From NCBI GenBank assembly GCA_002286715.1, contig NSJX01000045.1, positions 1 to 64,000 on the forward strand: DNA of 64,000 bases, in the 5' to 3' direction. Shown one piece after another: positions 46,140-58,031 of this stretch. A program made the position numbers and the translations under genes. The notes under the pieces were generated by a model, which worked only from the letters and a program-made list of their open reading frames with translations, did no database searches and was not told the origin of the DNA. Origin of the DNA: Dentipellis sp. KUC8613. Taxonomy: Eukaryota > Basidiomycota > Agaricomycetes > Russulales > Hericiaceae. The stretch's first letter is position 1; each line of letters opens with the position of its first letter.

Positions 46140-47844
46140 CCCGAGGTCGATTCTTGGTACGCTTATTCGTTTCTGTGTCTGTGATTGTGTCTGTGCTTTT
46201 CTTGCTACGCTACTATGTGGTATGATATATATATGTGTGTGTGTCGAGTATGCTACGCCGTGTCCTGTTTATTATTTGCTCCTGTGTGTGTCGCTTACCG
46301 TACCATATCCCGCTTGCTTTCTGTACTTACTTGCGTATTTTCGGACCGGCTGATGAATTATATTTTGTGCTCTGTCGCCGTGTGGGATGCGAGGCGATAC
46401 TCGGAAACGGGACGGGAGGGCTGCAAGTAGAACATGGCTTCGCGGTCGTTGCTATGAAAGATAATGTTTGGTAGAAACCTAATACCGCGTATTGTCTACT
46501 TTCATGCGCAATTTTGCAGCTGTCGGAGAGATGCCGGAGACGAGGTGTTTCTAGATCTGCCTTGCGAAGACGAGTAGAACGATCACATGGGTTGAGCGTC
46601 GGAATCGCAACTTGCCGGTCGGACTTTCAAAGAAGAGCCACGGCGAGGCCGCCTGGAATACATTCTCCTTCGTTCAAAACGAACAGAACACACTACTGTC
46701 CTCCTGAAATATGCAGACAATGCTTATCAGAATGCTCATTCATGCCTGTGTAATTTTCCGCCGCCACGATCGTTCCATTGAGGAACCATTTTGGGGTACA
46801 ATGAAGAAGGAACCGGCACTGGGGCTGGGTGCCTGCCAGCGGGGGAGCTGCGGGTGCCTCGTGCAAACTCCGAGTCTGAGCTCCGTCAGCGCCAGCCTCC
46901 TCTCAGCCTTTTCAGCTCGCACTCCTTCCCGCAGCGCCTTCCCCCTCTTCCTTCAGTCCCCCATGTCCATCCCCGCTTCTCCCTCGCAATACCCCTCGTC
47001 GTCGTTGTCCCCGGCGTGGCGACGCCTCGCTCGTCATGCCCCACGCCAGCCGATGAACCCTCCCGCAGCCCGACCGGACATGTGCGCTGCCGGCATCGCT
47101 GCGTCACTGCCAGCCCCCACCCCGCCCCTGGGCATCGAAACGAGCTCGAGCCCGCTCTCCCTGCCCCCGCTCTTGCTGACGTTCGTCGCTCGTCTACACG
47201 GGCACGGAGAGGCGGCGGGCGGCAGACGGCCGACGACGCAGCGCGGACTCCGCGCCCGCACCGCGGCCGATTCGATCTCCTCCCGCCCGCAGCACCCCCG
47301 TCCGTCCGTCCGTCCGCGGCTCCCCTCTTCCCCGCTTCCTCCCTTCTTCCCTCCTTCCTTCCCTTTCGACGACCCGAATACGAGCACGGATATGAATCCT
47401 CGTGCAGGGACGAAGTCGCCAGTCCGCAGCCGTCAGCCAGCCTCGTGCACGCGATCCCCCCTCCCCCATTCCGCATTCGACCATCCGCAGGCCGCAGGCC
47501 GCAGCATCCCCGTCCGAGGATCACAGCTTCTGGGATCCTATCGCGGCGCTCATCACTCATCACCCTCTCCTTTTCCGCATCCACCATTTCACGGTTCACG
47601 GGCTCGTGGCCACACGCACGAGCACGAGCACGGACCCAGCAGGATGCCAAACGCGGCTAGACCAGCCGCGCCGATTCCGTCCCCCGCATTCTACATGCAT
47701 CCTGTATTCGACACACCGCATTCGATAACCGTCCCGCGATCCGTCCTACGTTCCGTGCCTCCCTGGCGGAGCGGCGAGTGACAGAAGGAGGAGAGACTAG
47801 GATCCAGAACGGAACGCGCGCGTCATGCATGCCTGGCGCCTAGG

Positions 47845-47876
47845 AATCTCGGAATCCAGGAATCCCAGAATCTTGG
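47845..47876. repeat. degenerate 8-bp tandem repeat
   Basis: Four consecutive units read AATCTCGG, AATCCAGG, AATCCCAG and AATCTTGG. Low significance. Confidence 0.6.
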
Positions 47877-48062
47877 AACGCGAAACGCAAAATCCGCCCT
47901 ACCCGAGCGAGCGTCGGAATGCCAGCGGATTCGAAGCTGGAAGTTTCGAAGCCGCAAGTCAGAAGTAGAAAAGGAGGGCGTCTCGCGATGACGTGCGGTG
48001 TTAGGCGCGCGTGTGCTGGGATAAGATAAGAAGGGCAGCAAGACGCGCGGGCGCTACTATAC

Positions 48063-48460
48063 CTATGGATCCCAATGTCGAATTCGGATGGCGTCTAGCG
48101 CGCGCCAGGCTTGCTCGGGCTGGCGATGGGCAATTGGCGCGCGGCTTGGATATGGGCTGGCTGGCGCGCGCATATACTCCGAAGCCCAGGCCGTATATGA
48201 AGATAACTGGGACTGAACGAGGCCGCGTGATGCGCATATAGTCCGGTGTGCGACATTGTATGCAGACTTTCTATGGATCTCGACTCGGACTCGGAATATC
48301 GGCGTCTGTGGATAGCGACTAACGCTCGGACTGGCAGTAGGTAATGAGCGCGCGACTTGGATGTGCTCTGGCTGGCGTGCATATACCACAAGACCTGGAC
48401 ATATCTGGCATCTGATACGCGCATTCAGACTGGAACGACGCCGCGCGATACACTTATAGG
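48063..48460. repeat. degenerate direct repeat, period about 211 bp (two copies)
   Basis: Corresponding blocks are offset by about 211 bp. GCGCGCGGCTTGGA at 48137 pairs with GCGCGCGACTTGGA at 48348. These are followed by GGCTGGCTGGCGCGCGCATA and GGCTGGCGTGCATATACCAC. Before them the copies share ATGGATC-C and a GCG/GGC-TCGG-CTGGC pattern. After them both have ACTGGGACTGAACGA or GACTGGAACGACG, then GCCGCGTGATGCGCATATAG or GCCGCGCGATACACTTATAG. The two copies have diverged substantially. No terminal repeats or transposase are seen, so its origin (old tandem duplication or satellite) is open. Confidence 0.65.
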
Positions 48461-49605
48461 CCAGCATGCGCCACAGCGGCGCGCAGTAGTATGCGCTCCA
48501 TGATCTCAGCTCGAGAAGTCAAAACGGTCCTGATTCGCGCGCCGGTCCTCGTCCTCCTTCATCTCTATGGCTCTTCGGCAGGCATACTGGGGCAAGACGA
48601 ATCGCAGCCATAGCAAGGACACGCGGACGAGATGCTCAAATTAGTACGTCGTACTCGTGCCGCGGGTATACCTCGGCACGACCGTACAGCTCGCGATCGT
48701 ACTCGCAAATGAAAGCCACGTATAGCCCAGCACAACATGACATGTCGCTTGCCCAACGAGGCGTGCCTACGATCCAATCCATCTTCAATGGTCGGCTCGT
48801 ATTCTACTGGCTCTGATTCCGTCTATCGCTATCGCATGCTCACAATCGGTGCGGATTCATCTTCGGCTTACGACTAACCACAAGACACAAGATACCCCGC
48901 GGCCCTGCACGCACCCGCCGGCATGCTGCATCCCCGCGGAAATATACCATGACGAGATCGGAAGCCGCGGCCCTGGGCTCGTGAACGCCGCACGCCGCAC
49001 ATGCAGCCTGCATCCGCGGAAATGCATCCCACGCAGCCCGGAATCGACGTCGTGGTCGTGCGGTCGCAGAGCGGCCGACCGTTGGTGGTCGGACGACCGA
49101 TCTCGGTGGCTGTAGAACGGCCGAACGGCGATGGTAAAGCGAAAACCACGGGTGCAGTGCGAACCGCGAGCCTGCTCGCGATTACACCAAGTGCGTCCCA
49201 AATCACATGCATCGTATACTGACGCCGTGTTATTTTTTTTTACAGACATACAGTATCGTATCGTAACTTTAACTTGAACATGAGGTGACATAACATAGCG
49301 TGAGATTTTTACCGCGACGCTGCGCGCGGGAGGGAGATGGGAAAGCAGAACAGAACAGAGCAAAGCACGCGAAACGAGAACGAAACGAGGCGGACGAAAT
49401 GAAATCGAAACGAGAGGGTACACGATAACGTACAGCGCACGACTCCAGCACCAAACACGGGCGCGACGAGACAAAGAAATAAGAACACAAGTACCATAAC
49501 ATAATATTTTCACGCACGGCCCACGCATGACGTGCGCCGCGCGATGATAGCTTTTATACTGCTCATAACCTAAAAAGTGGTGTGATGAGGGGATGTGTGG
49601 GAGGG

Positions 49606-49643
49606 GTGTGTGTGTGTGTGTGTGCTGATGTGATGTGATGTGA
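49606..49643. repeat. GT microsatellite followed by TGATG repeats
   Basis: About nine GT units (49606-49624) are followed by three to four TGATG units to 49643. It is a simple-sequence repeat with no coding meaning. Confidence 0.8.
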
Positions 49644-50019
49644 GGGGTGTGAGAAGTGTGGCAGGGGTGATGAAAGGGGTGGGAAGAGCATGTGCACATG
49701 TGCCCAGGGCCCATAATAAACATGAACCTTAAAAAAACCTATACCCCAAAAGAAGCAAGCACATGTCAACCTCAGATCCAGAATGAATGGATGAGAAGCA
49801 GCACCCACCTAATGTAAACTTAAAACTAGAACCAGCACTAGACCCTGCTTCTGTGGCCTGCCAGCATCCGCGGGGCGCGATGTACGATAGACTGAGAGCA
49901 CCTCGATCGACCCCATCTGAGACTCAAGGCCCGAAATCCGATACCCGAGAGCTAAATCGCGATATCCGGTCCCGATACCCACTATCCGGATCGAAGGTGC
50001 GAGTAGCGAAGGGCAAACC

Positions 50020-52241
50020 CTACAGCCCAAGCGCACGATAGCGCCCGCCGTCGACCTTGCGCACGAACGCGTCCGCGCTCTGCGCGTACGGCGCGAGGCG
50101 CGCGCTGAACTCGGCGAGGCTGCGCGGCGGCGGGCCGGCTAGGGGGTCGGCGCAGGGCACGTATGTGTGCGGCGGCGGGGCTGGGGCTGGGGCGTGCTGC
50201 AATTGAGGATGCGGCGGTGGGGCGATATGGGGATGAGGATGCGGCGCGTGACGAGAATGCGATTGTGGATGCGGCACGTATTGAGACTGAGGATGCGATT
50301 GTGGATGCGGCTGCGGCTGCGGCTGCGGCTGGGACACATGCCGCGCCTGCGGCACCTGCTGCGGCACCGCATGCGGATGCGAATGCGACACCGCGCGGCG
50401 CGACAGCGACGGGGGCAGCGACGCGTGCGGCGGCGGGGAGAGCGCCGACGGGGGCGGCGACGGCGGGGGCATCCCCAGTCCAACGCCCATCCCCGTCCCC
50501 GTCCCCGTCCCTGTCCCCGCCCCCATCCCAGCTCTCGCCCCCGTCCCCGCGCCATGACGTGCGTCCGTCGGCGAGCCGAGCAGCCCAGGGCGCGGCGCGC
50601 CGAACAGCGCGGTCCCGGAGCCCGCACTGGGCGTGCGCGCCATCTTGCGCCGCTGCTGCTGTAGGACGTGCGCGAGCGGGATCGTGGGCGAGGTGGGCGA
50701 GAGCGGGCGCGGGTCCTTTTCCTTCTCTCTTTCCCTGCCCCTCTCCTGCTCCTGGTGCAGGTCCAGATCCATCTTCACATCCGCCTCTTCACGATCGCGT
50801 GCAAGAAGATACGGCTTGCACTCCTCCTCCTCCTCCTCGAGCTCGTCCATGTCCATATCCATATCCGCGTCCGCCTCCCCGTCGAGCGTGGCGATGGGCG
50901 GGAGCGGGAGCGGCGTGGGCGTGGGGAGCGCGGCGCGCGGCTCGGGCGAGGTGGACACGGCGGGCGTGGGGAGGTGCGTGTCGGCCGATGTGTGGGTGGG
51001 GGCAGGGGTGGGCGGGATGTGCAGCGGCGCGGGGCGGGTGTACGGTTTGCGCGCGTGTGGGGGTGAGGGGGCGGTCGTGGTTGTTGTAGGGCGGGAAGCA
51101 AGAGAGGTGGATGCGGATGCGGATGCGGATGTGGATGCGGCAGGGCGGGAGGTGGATGTAGAAGCGGAAGGGCGAGATGCAGAGGTGTGTGTGGAATGGC
51201 GGGAGGAGGAAGGCGCGGCGGGCCCGAGCGCGCGCCGGTGCGCGACGTAGGCTGCGATCTCGTGCGCGGGGGCGTGCAGCGCGGGCGCCCAGACGTCGAT
51301 GAGCTCCGGCGTGGGCGCGGGGAAGCGCTTGAGGAAGATCGTGTTGAGCTTGGTGATGCCCTCGTCGGTGAGGCTCGGGAAGACTGTCAAGGCATGCCAC
51401 GGAGGGCGCGTTAGCGAGGGGACAAAGAGCGGATGCTAGAATGAGAAAGGATCGCGCGAAGAGAAAGGATGTGGCAAAGGGTAACGATGCGGCAAAGAGA
51501 AACGATGCGATGCCACAAAGAGAGAAAGGAAGGTACAAAGAGGCAAGGAGGAACGGCACGCACGCGACTGGCGCACCTCGCGCTCATACGGGTCCGCGCG
51601 GTCGCGCTCGGCCTTGCGGTGCGCGGAGAAGAAGTTGTTGAGCGAGGAGAGCGAGTAGTCCGGGCAGAGCGCGTGCACGCGCGCGAGCAGCTCGTGCTTC
51701 TGCCCGGTCGTCGGCCGGTCCGTCACCGTGCGGAAGAATTCTGTGTGCCATCGCAGTAAGGTGAGGTGTACGGTGCAAGGTGTGAGGTGTTGGTGAGGTA
51801 GTTGTTTGGTGTTGGTGTTGAGGTGGTGTTGAGGCGGTGGTTCGACGCGTCGTTTGTATTACATATTGTGATCGGCGAGTGCGATCGCGTGTAGGTTACG
51901 TAGTTACGTAGTAACACGAGTGACGAGTAACGGGTTGTGCGTTACAATGCGCGTCGCGTCGTGTGTCGTTTGTTCGTTCAGCAACATGTCGTCATTGCAT
52001 AATTCCAATGTGTATATGCGGTGGTGGAAGACATAATCAGTGAGCAGGGTGCATCTATGAAAGGGGGGAGAAGACAAAGGGATGTACCATCGAGGATGCT
52101 GCGCGCCTCGGGCGTGATGCGGGAGCGTGTGCGCGGTGCGGGGGCGTCGGCGGGCGGTTTTGCTGGGGCGGGGACGTGCACGGCGGACGTCGATGCGGAG
52201 GGGTACGTCTGGGTGGCCCAGGCGGGCGGGGTCCACACCAT
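50020..52241 (-). CDS. protein with two tandem homeodomain-like segments and a low-complexity tail (564 aa)
   Basis: Exons 52088-52241, 51564-51740 and 50020-51383 total 565 codons. Introns are 347 and 180 nt, both GT-AG and in phase but long for this window. Residues about 38-97 read like a divergent homeodomain: TRSRITPEARSILDEFF, then PTTGQKHELLARVHAL, then a recognition-helix-like SLSSLNNFFSAHRKAER. Residues about 112-163 look like a second: FPSLTDEGITKLNTIFLKRF, PELIDVWAPAL, HEIAAYVAHRRAL. Neither carries the canonical WFxNxR.
The rest is Ser/Thr/Pro/Ala low complexity, an acidic block (EADADMDMDMDELEEEEEE), Met/Gly repeats and His/Pro/Gln-rich repeats. It finishes with a non-repetitive end (RSLAEFSARLAPYAQSADAF). 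A nuclear, DNA-binding regulatory role is inference. The family is not recognised with certainty. Confidence 0.65.
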
Positions 52242-52653
52242 CTTGCTAGTGCTTCTGCTGTTCTTGTTTCTTTGTTCGATTCGTTGCTGTTTTTACCCGT
52301 AGTACTTGCGGGCGAGGTAAAGGTGGGATGAGGAGAAAGAGGAGGGGCAGGGCAGGGGATTTATAGGACGGGAGGTGCTTTGTGGTCGGTCGAGTGGTTC
52401 TGAGTGAGGTCAGATTAATATTCGATGTGAGATTGCGTTTGGGGTTAGAAGCCGCGTACGTAGTCTCGCCCGCTCCCTCGGCTCCAGCCTAATTTACTGT
52501 GTGTGATATCTAAGTACGCCGCTACGTACGTGCCCGCTCGCTTTGCTGGGTGCAAATGCGCGTCGCGCGTATCCGCTTGGATCCGCGAGGGCTGGGCTTT
52601 TGCTAGGGGCTGCGCGGGCAAAGCGCGACGCGAGACGAGACACGGCCGACCAA

Positions 52654-52688
52654 GCGAGTGAGTGAGTAAAGTGAGCGAGTGAGTGAGA
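52654..52688. repeat. GAGT/GAGC tandem repeat
   Basis: AGCGAGTGAGTGAGTAAAG followed by TGAGCGAGTGAGTGAGAC, i.e. two copies of a (GAGT)n block. Simple sequence. Confidence 0.75.
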
Positions 52689-54198
52689 CACGAGATACGG
52701 CCACCACGAAACTCAAAGACAAACACAAACTCTAAAAACCAAAACCACACGCAAAAAAAAACGGTGAACGCGGTCACGCGTCAGGAGCAAATAGCAAATT
52801 TGGGGTGCCCCCTGTCGCACGGGACAACGTTGTGCGCTGCTTCTGGCGCGTTCCGCCGCGTTCTATCAGCCCCTATCTGCTATCCGTGTGATCTGCTATC
52901 CATGCGCTATTTCCAATGCCTGTGCGCCGAGGGCTGGGGGGCGGGACGTGTCACGCGCGCCCCACGCGGGCATTTATAAGTCGGACGCGCCGAGTGTGGT
53001 GGTCGCCCTGTCCCATGCGAGCTCCCCGTCTGCCCGTTGCGCGCGCACGACGTGACAGCGTGTACGTGCGCGTCGAAGTCGAAGAGCGAAGGAAGGAAGG
53101 CGAAGGTCAAGGTGGATATGCAGAAGACGAGCGAAGACGGGGTCGACCGTTATCGATGGCCAGGCGAAGGTCAGCGCAAGGAAGGCGTGCAGGACAGGCG
53201 GAGGACACGAGGCCCTTTGACTGTTGATGCAGATGCTCTTGGACGAGGAGAGGTACAGAAGCAAGAATGGGGTGTGCGAGGAGAGAGGCGTGCGAGGGGA
53301 AAGACTCAGCGCGCGCTACAGCCATCGATGGGATAGGATCGATATCGAGGTCGCCGTGCGGCCTTCGCGAGGATCATCCAGGACCACCAGGACCAAGACC
53401 AAGATGCATTTGGTGCAAGTTGAAGAAGTCAATGGGCCTCGAGGCCGCGTTAGGTGCCCCTTTGACAGAGAGTTCTTGACAGCTGCATACAAAAATTAGC
53501 GGATCTACGCGCTGTCGTTGTCAATGGAAGGAAAGCAAGAAAGAAGAGTCGAAGACCCGTCAAATAAGTAAAGCAGCTTTGTAGATGTCGGCAGGACGAT
53601 CCTCGTAGATACAGACACTACGTAGCCCTGTATGCATGGAGAATTGCATATCGTGCTGAATGGGATACGAGAATGCCGTCGGTGTCTGTCTGCTTGTGAG
53701 GCTCGGGTGAATGCTCGCGGGAAAGCGCTTGCAAGCATCAGCGTGTCGTAAGGCCGTATATTTAGGCACGGCGTTACACGTTCGTCGCTTACAGCTCTCT
53801 GTCGACGACCACGACTACGTCGTCGAGCTCTCGAAAACCGCCTCTCATCATCCCCCTCCTCCAAGTCCACCAACCACCACCACCATCACCATCCCGCGCA
53901 TGTATCAAGTCCTGACAAGGCTCTCCATTCCGCGGCCTGCGCCCAGCCCGCTCCAGGTCCCACGGCAGCACCCGGAACGCACAGAAAATCAGCTGCCGCA
54001 CGCCGCTCCGCAATCACACGAGGACGGCCGCGCGGGAGAGCAATGGCGCGCACGGCGGGCGTAGCGGCGACGTCACGCAGCCCCAGCCAGTCGCCCTTGC
54101 GCGCGCGGGGGAGCGGAAATGGAATTCACATGCCGCGCCCGCTCTCGGCAGCGCAGGGCTAAACGTGCGCCCCGCCCCCGCATCCCCCCACCCCGCGC

Positions 54199-54204
54199 TT
54201 ATAT
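54199..54204 (+). promoter_or_regulatory. TATA-like element of sfc1
   Basis: TTATAT in GCGCTTATATCCGAC, about 103 nt before the sfc1 ATG at 54307, followed by a CT-rich leader. The spacing is plausible for a fungal core promoter. Confidence 0.4.
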
Positions 54205-54306
54205 CCGACGCTGCTCGCTTCTTCTGCGCTTGGACTCCTGCTGCCTGCTCGACCTGGAATCGGGATTTGGACTTGGACTTGGACTTGACCGCTGCTGGAT
54301 GCGAAG

Positions 54307-55648
54307 ATGACGACTCGATCTGGAGAGAAGAAGCCTGTGGGGTTCGGCACGCATGTTACTGCGGGCGGGCTGGCGGGCGCGATGGAGGCGGTGCGTTTTG
54401 CTCTCGTTCGCTCGCGTTCGGTGCGGTGTACTGATAGTTTGCATGGTCGGCGGGCGTGATATAGCTCTGCTGCCAGCCGCTGGATACGATTAAAGTGCGC
54501 ATGCAGCTCTCGCGCTCGGGGCGCGCGCCGGGGGTGCGTCTTTTCTCTTTCTCTTTCTCTCATTTTCTCCCCTTCTCCCCGCCCCCTTCTTTCCCGCTTC
54601 CCGATCCCCGTCTCTCCTCCCGTAATTGCAGTCGTGTGTTGAACGGAGAAGATGCTGACGACTGGTTCACGCACGCACAGACAAAGGCGCGCGGCTTCCT
54701 CGCGACGGGCGCGATGATCGTGCGCCGCGAGACGCCGCTCGCGCTGTACAAGGGCCTCGGCGCCGTGCTGTCCGGCATCGTGCCCAAGATGGCCATCCGC
54801 TTCGCCAGCTTCGAGGCGTACAAGGGCTGGCTCGCCGACCCCGAGACCGGCAAGACGAGCGTCGGCAACATCTTCCTCGGTGCGCCCGCTCCCTCCCCTC
54901 CCGTGTATTTGCATTTTCGCTTACCATGTGTCGGTGTTGGGTGTTGGCGTATACGCGTGCAGCTGGTCTCGGCGCGGGCACGACCGAGGCGGTCATGGTC
55001 GTGAACCCGATGGAGGTGGTCAAGATCCGGCTGCAAGCGCAGATGCACTCGCTCGCGGACCCGCTCGAGAAGCCGCGGTACCGCAACGCGGGGCACGCGG
55101 TGTACTCGATCGTGCGCGAGGAGGGCTTCGGCGCGCTCTACCGCGGCGTGTCGCTCACCGCGCTGCGCCAGGCGACGAACCAGGGCGCCAACTTCACCGC
55201 GTACCAGGAGATCAAGAAGCTCGCGCAGCGCATGCAGCCGGACCTGCCCGAGCTGCCGAGCTACCAGCATATGGTCATCGGCCTCATTTCGGGCGCGATG
55301 GGCCCGTTTTCGAATGCGCCGATTGATACCATTAAGACGCGTGCGTGTTTTTCTTTTCTTTTTGCGGCTGGTTCTGCTTGGGGATTGGGCCGCTGATGCT
55401 GACACGGGCGGTGTGCAGGTCTGCAAAAGTCGTCCTTCGAGAAGGGCACGACCGCGCTGCAGCGCATCACCGCGATCGCGGGCGAGATGTGGCGCACGGA
55501 GGGCGTCCGCTCGTTCTACAAGGGCATCACCCCGCGCGTGCTCCGCGTCGCGCCCGGCCAGGCCATCGTGTTCGCCGTCTACGAGCGCGTGCGGCTGCTC
55601 ATCGAGACCGTCGGCGTGTCGGACGACGATGACCGCTTTAGCGAGTAG
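54307..55648 (+). CDS. sfc1: mitochondrial succinate-fumarate carrier (Sfc1/Acr1 type, 319 aa)
   Basis: Exons 54307-54390, 54465-54533, 54681-54879, 54963-55340 and 55419-55648 total 320 codons. Introns are 74-147 nt. The protein has the three repeats of the mitochondrial carrier family, each with the Px(D/E)xx(K/R) signature: CCQPLDTIKVRMQLSRSG, VVNPMEVVKIRLQAQMH and NAPIDTIKTRLQKSSF. The N-terminus GFGTHVTAGGLAGAMEALCC, ALYKGLGAVLSGIVPKMAIR and GALYRGVSLTALRQATNQGA are closest to yeast Sfc1/Acr1. That carrier exchanges cytosolic succinate for mitochondrial fumarate across the inner membrane and links the glyoxylate cycle to gluconeogenesis on C2 carbon sources. Length fits the family. A related citrate carrier cannot be fully excluded. 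A strong G-run lies just after the stop. Confidence 0.92.
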
Positions 55649-55690
55649 GCGCGTGGCGCGGCTTGCTGTGGGGGGGAGCTGGTGAGATGA

Positions 55691-55731
55691 GGGAAGGGGG
55701 GGAGGGAGGGGCACAGGGCAGGGAGGGAGGG
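55691..55731 (+). repeat. G-quadruplex-forming G-run cluster in the sfc1 3' region
   Basis: At least seven runs of three or more G lie within 41 nt, beginning about 40 nt after the sfc1 stop codon, with loops of one to four bases (A, AA, CA, CACA). On the sense strand they would be present in the mRNA 3' UTR if transcription continues this far. Quadruplex formation is a prediction from composition. Confidence 0.6.
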
Positions 55732-58031
55732 AGTTATATGTGGCGAGGCTTTGGGTTTCAGGTTGTTGGTCCGGTCATACCCCGATTCGCAATTCCCGGG
55801 TGGCAGGCAGCCAGACGTACGTATCCATACGTGTATTGTGTCTTCCTCTCAGTACTGGCTATCCTAGTGTAGCAACGTAGCAAGTAGCAATGCATCCGAG
55901 ACTGGTACTGAATGCGCGTGGGCGTGAACGTTAACGTTTGTTTGAGGGCTAGGTGAGAGGTTTGTATATGTGGTGGTTCGGACTTCGAGTGGTACGAGTG
56001 GGTTCGGTTCCTGGCGGTCCAGGTGCGAGATGCGAGATGCGTGGTGTATGTAAGGGTATGTAAGGCTGATGCTTCGGTGTGTTACAGTACTATAAGTGGT
56101 CCAGGGCTCTCGCCCCTCCCCTCGGTCTGATAATGAAAAATTTCGCCAGTTCCACGTGGGTGACGTTGACTCGGATGCTTCTTCTGCCTTCCGTCATGGT
56201 TGTGGCGTGTGCCGTATACGTACGGTGTGTAATCTGTAATCGTGGTGCTTCGGTCTGAGGGTTCGGCCCTGGTGTTGTCGTTGGGCAGACGTACGCGTGT
56301 ACATTGAGGACGATATCTGCATATGTGGATCGCTTTCTCTGTCGCCGTGGGCGGAGGACATATTGAATGACTCGACCGTTCGGCCGGAACGGGTTCAGCT
56401 TTCAGAATTTGCCTCCGTGTCCGACATTTCAAGTGCGAGGCGGGAGGCGTCGTACGGGTACGGGTATGTAATCCAGATGCGTCGGTCTTTCGAATCAACC
56501 TCAAAGCCCCCGGTTAGTTATAAACGAAAGCGCTCCACGTGGATCGCCGTCGTCGGATCCGGAGTAAGTACGTTCTATTTTTCGTATCGACTCTACTGAA
56601 GTTACCCATGCAGAATCTTGCGAAAACGTGCGCCGGTTCAGGGTAACCCATGGCACATTCGGGATGCTCAGAGCTCAGACAGTATGACGGGAGATCGTCC
56701 GTAGCCATAGCAGATGATGGTCATGAACCATATGTGTGGTGCGACTTGCATCATGCATATGAGACTCCTTGATGATCCCGCCGTCAGTGTATATTACATG
56801 TCTGACGGTGCGTATCGGCCCACACTTCAACTGCAAGGCATGCTTTACTTACTTGCCTACGGGCAAATGGTTCCAACGCCTCCCCGCCGGCGATAAATGA
56901 AATGACGTCTGCGGCTGGCGGCTCGGACCGCGCAAAAACATAAACACCCCCCCCCTCGCGCGCGAAGGACGCTAGCGAAAATGAAAATTGCGTCGACGGC
57001 CGGCGCGGAATCAGTTGATAATTAGCCGTCGTTGATCGCGTCAATGCTTCCATGCCGTGCCTGGCCACCGTCGTGGTTTTGGATGCGATCCAAATCGTAC
57101 GTGCTCGTCCATCCATGCGCGCGCATGCGGTAACGTATATAACGTGCTCTTGGTGGGTGCGCGGGTTCGCGAAGCCAGGCTACGACATCCGGGTCGACCG
57201 CTTCGAATTCGAATTCGAATCCGCTGCGCTTCTCGTCGCGGCGCAGGTTCGCGGTCGACCCTGCTTGACTGACTTACTCGCTTATCGTCGACGTCAGCCC
57301 CCGGCCCCCAGGCCCCGCGCCATCTCCGAATCGGCGCCCCTCCATTCATGCATGGTGGGTGGCTAGCACTGCAGAATTCTGACTCTTCCATGCAAAGTGT
57401 CAACGAGCGCAAGCACCAGGACCAGGACCAGGACCACGCACACTTAGACTCACTCACCACGGGGGATTTAGTTTGCGAGTGGTCGCCTGCAGACTTATAC
57501 GGTATATCGAGTGCGCATGATGGGATGATGGGGATTGCTAGCGCTGCTACGGGTTACATATGTTTGCAATTGCATATGATACGCTGCCTCGAGGAAGGTG
57601 AGCCCAGCTGGCAACTCGCCCGTTATCCGTCCCTCGCGATCGGCTCCGGCGCCCTGGGTTCGGGCGCGTGTGATGCCGCGCCACACTGCCTCCCCCCACT
57701 CTCCTCCTCGAGCTCGTCCGCATGCTAGTGCTAATCGTCTTGTTTTGCTGACACTGCCACCCGGCACCACGACACTCGCGACGCCCACATTCTATGAAGA
57801 AGGAATTTTGCAGTTAAAAGAAAATTGTGACTGACAGCACCAGGCATCGATTTGTAGATAAGTATCGGGCAAGATGGCAAATTAACGACATACGGGTTTA
57901 TGCCAGTGCCATGGAGCGCGCGCCATCATGATCTGGTGCCGGTGCCTCGCCCGTGCGCTTCGAATCCCAAGGCTCCCTGGATTCGAGGCTCCCGAGCCCG
58001 GAGACCGTGATGCGAGCGCGGAGGGCTGATG

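Larger units (their letters stand above)
46140..50019. other. 3.9-kb gene-free region with repeats
   Basis: Convergent region between swr1 (+) and the homeodomain-like gene (-). From 46.7 to 47.8 kb it is Pro/Ser/Arg-coding low-complexity GC-rich DNA, open in two plus frames and one minus frame simultaneously (up to 356 codons). No frame has a domain. Farther on are a small 8-nt tandem repeat (47845-47876), a degenerate 211-bp direct repeat (48063-48460) and a GT microsatellite (49606-49624). I see no supported gene. Confidence 0.5.
52242..54306. other. 2.1-kb divergent region, no supported gene
   Basis: Lies between the homeodomain-like gene (-) and sfc1 (+). It contains a GAGT-type tandem repeat (52654-52688), an ATTTATAAG TATA-like sequence near 52973, and a 54-codon frame at 53900-54061 (MYQVLTRLSIPRP...) that is more likely leader or chance. 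Nothing else is supported. Confidence 0.45.

Noticed and set aside
48857..49723. 288-codon minus-strand frame
   Set aside because: Runs through a GT microsatellite and His/Thr low complexity; no domain.
53900..54061. 54-codon frame upstream of sfc1
   Set aside because: Short, Pro/Arg-rich, no homology; more likely leader or spacer sequence.
57957..57990. Sequence GCTTCGAATCC resembling a tRNA B box
   Set aside because: Flanking bases do not form a T-stem and no A box or cloverleaf is found upstream.
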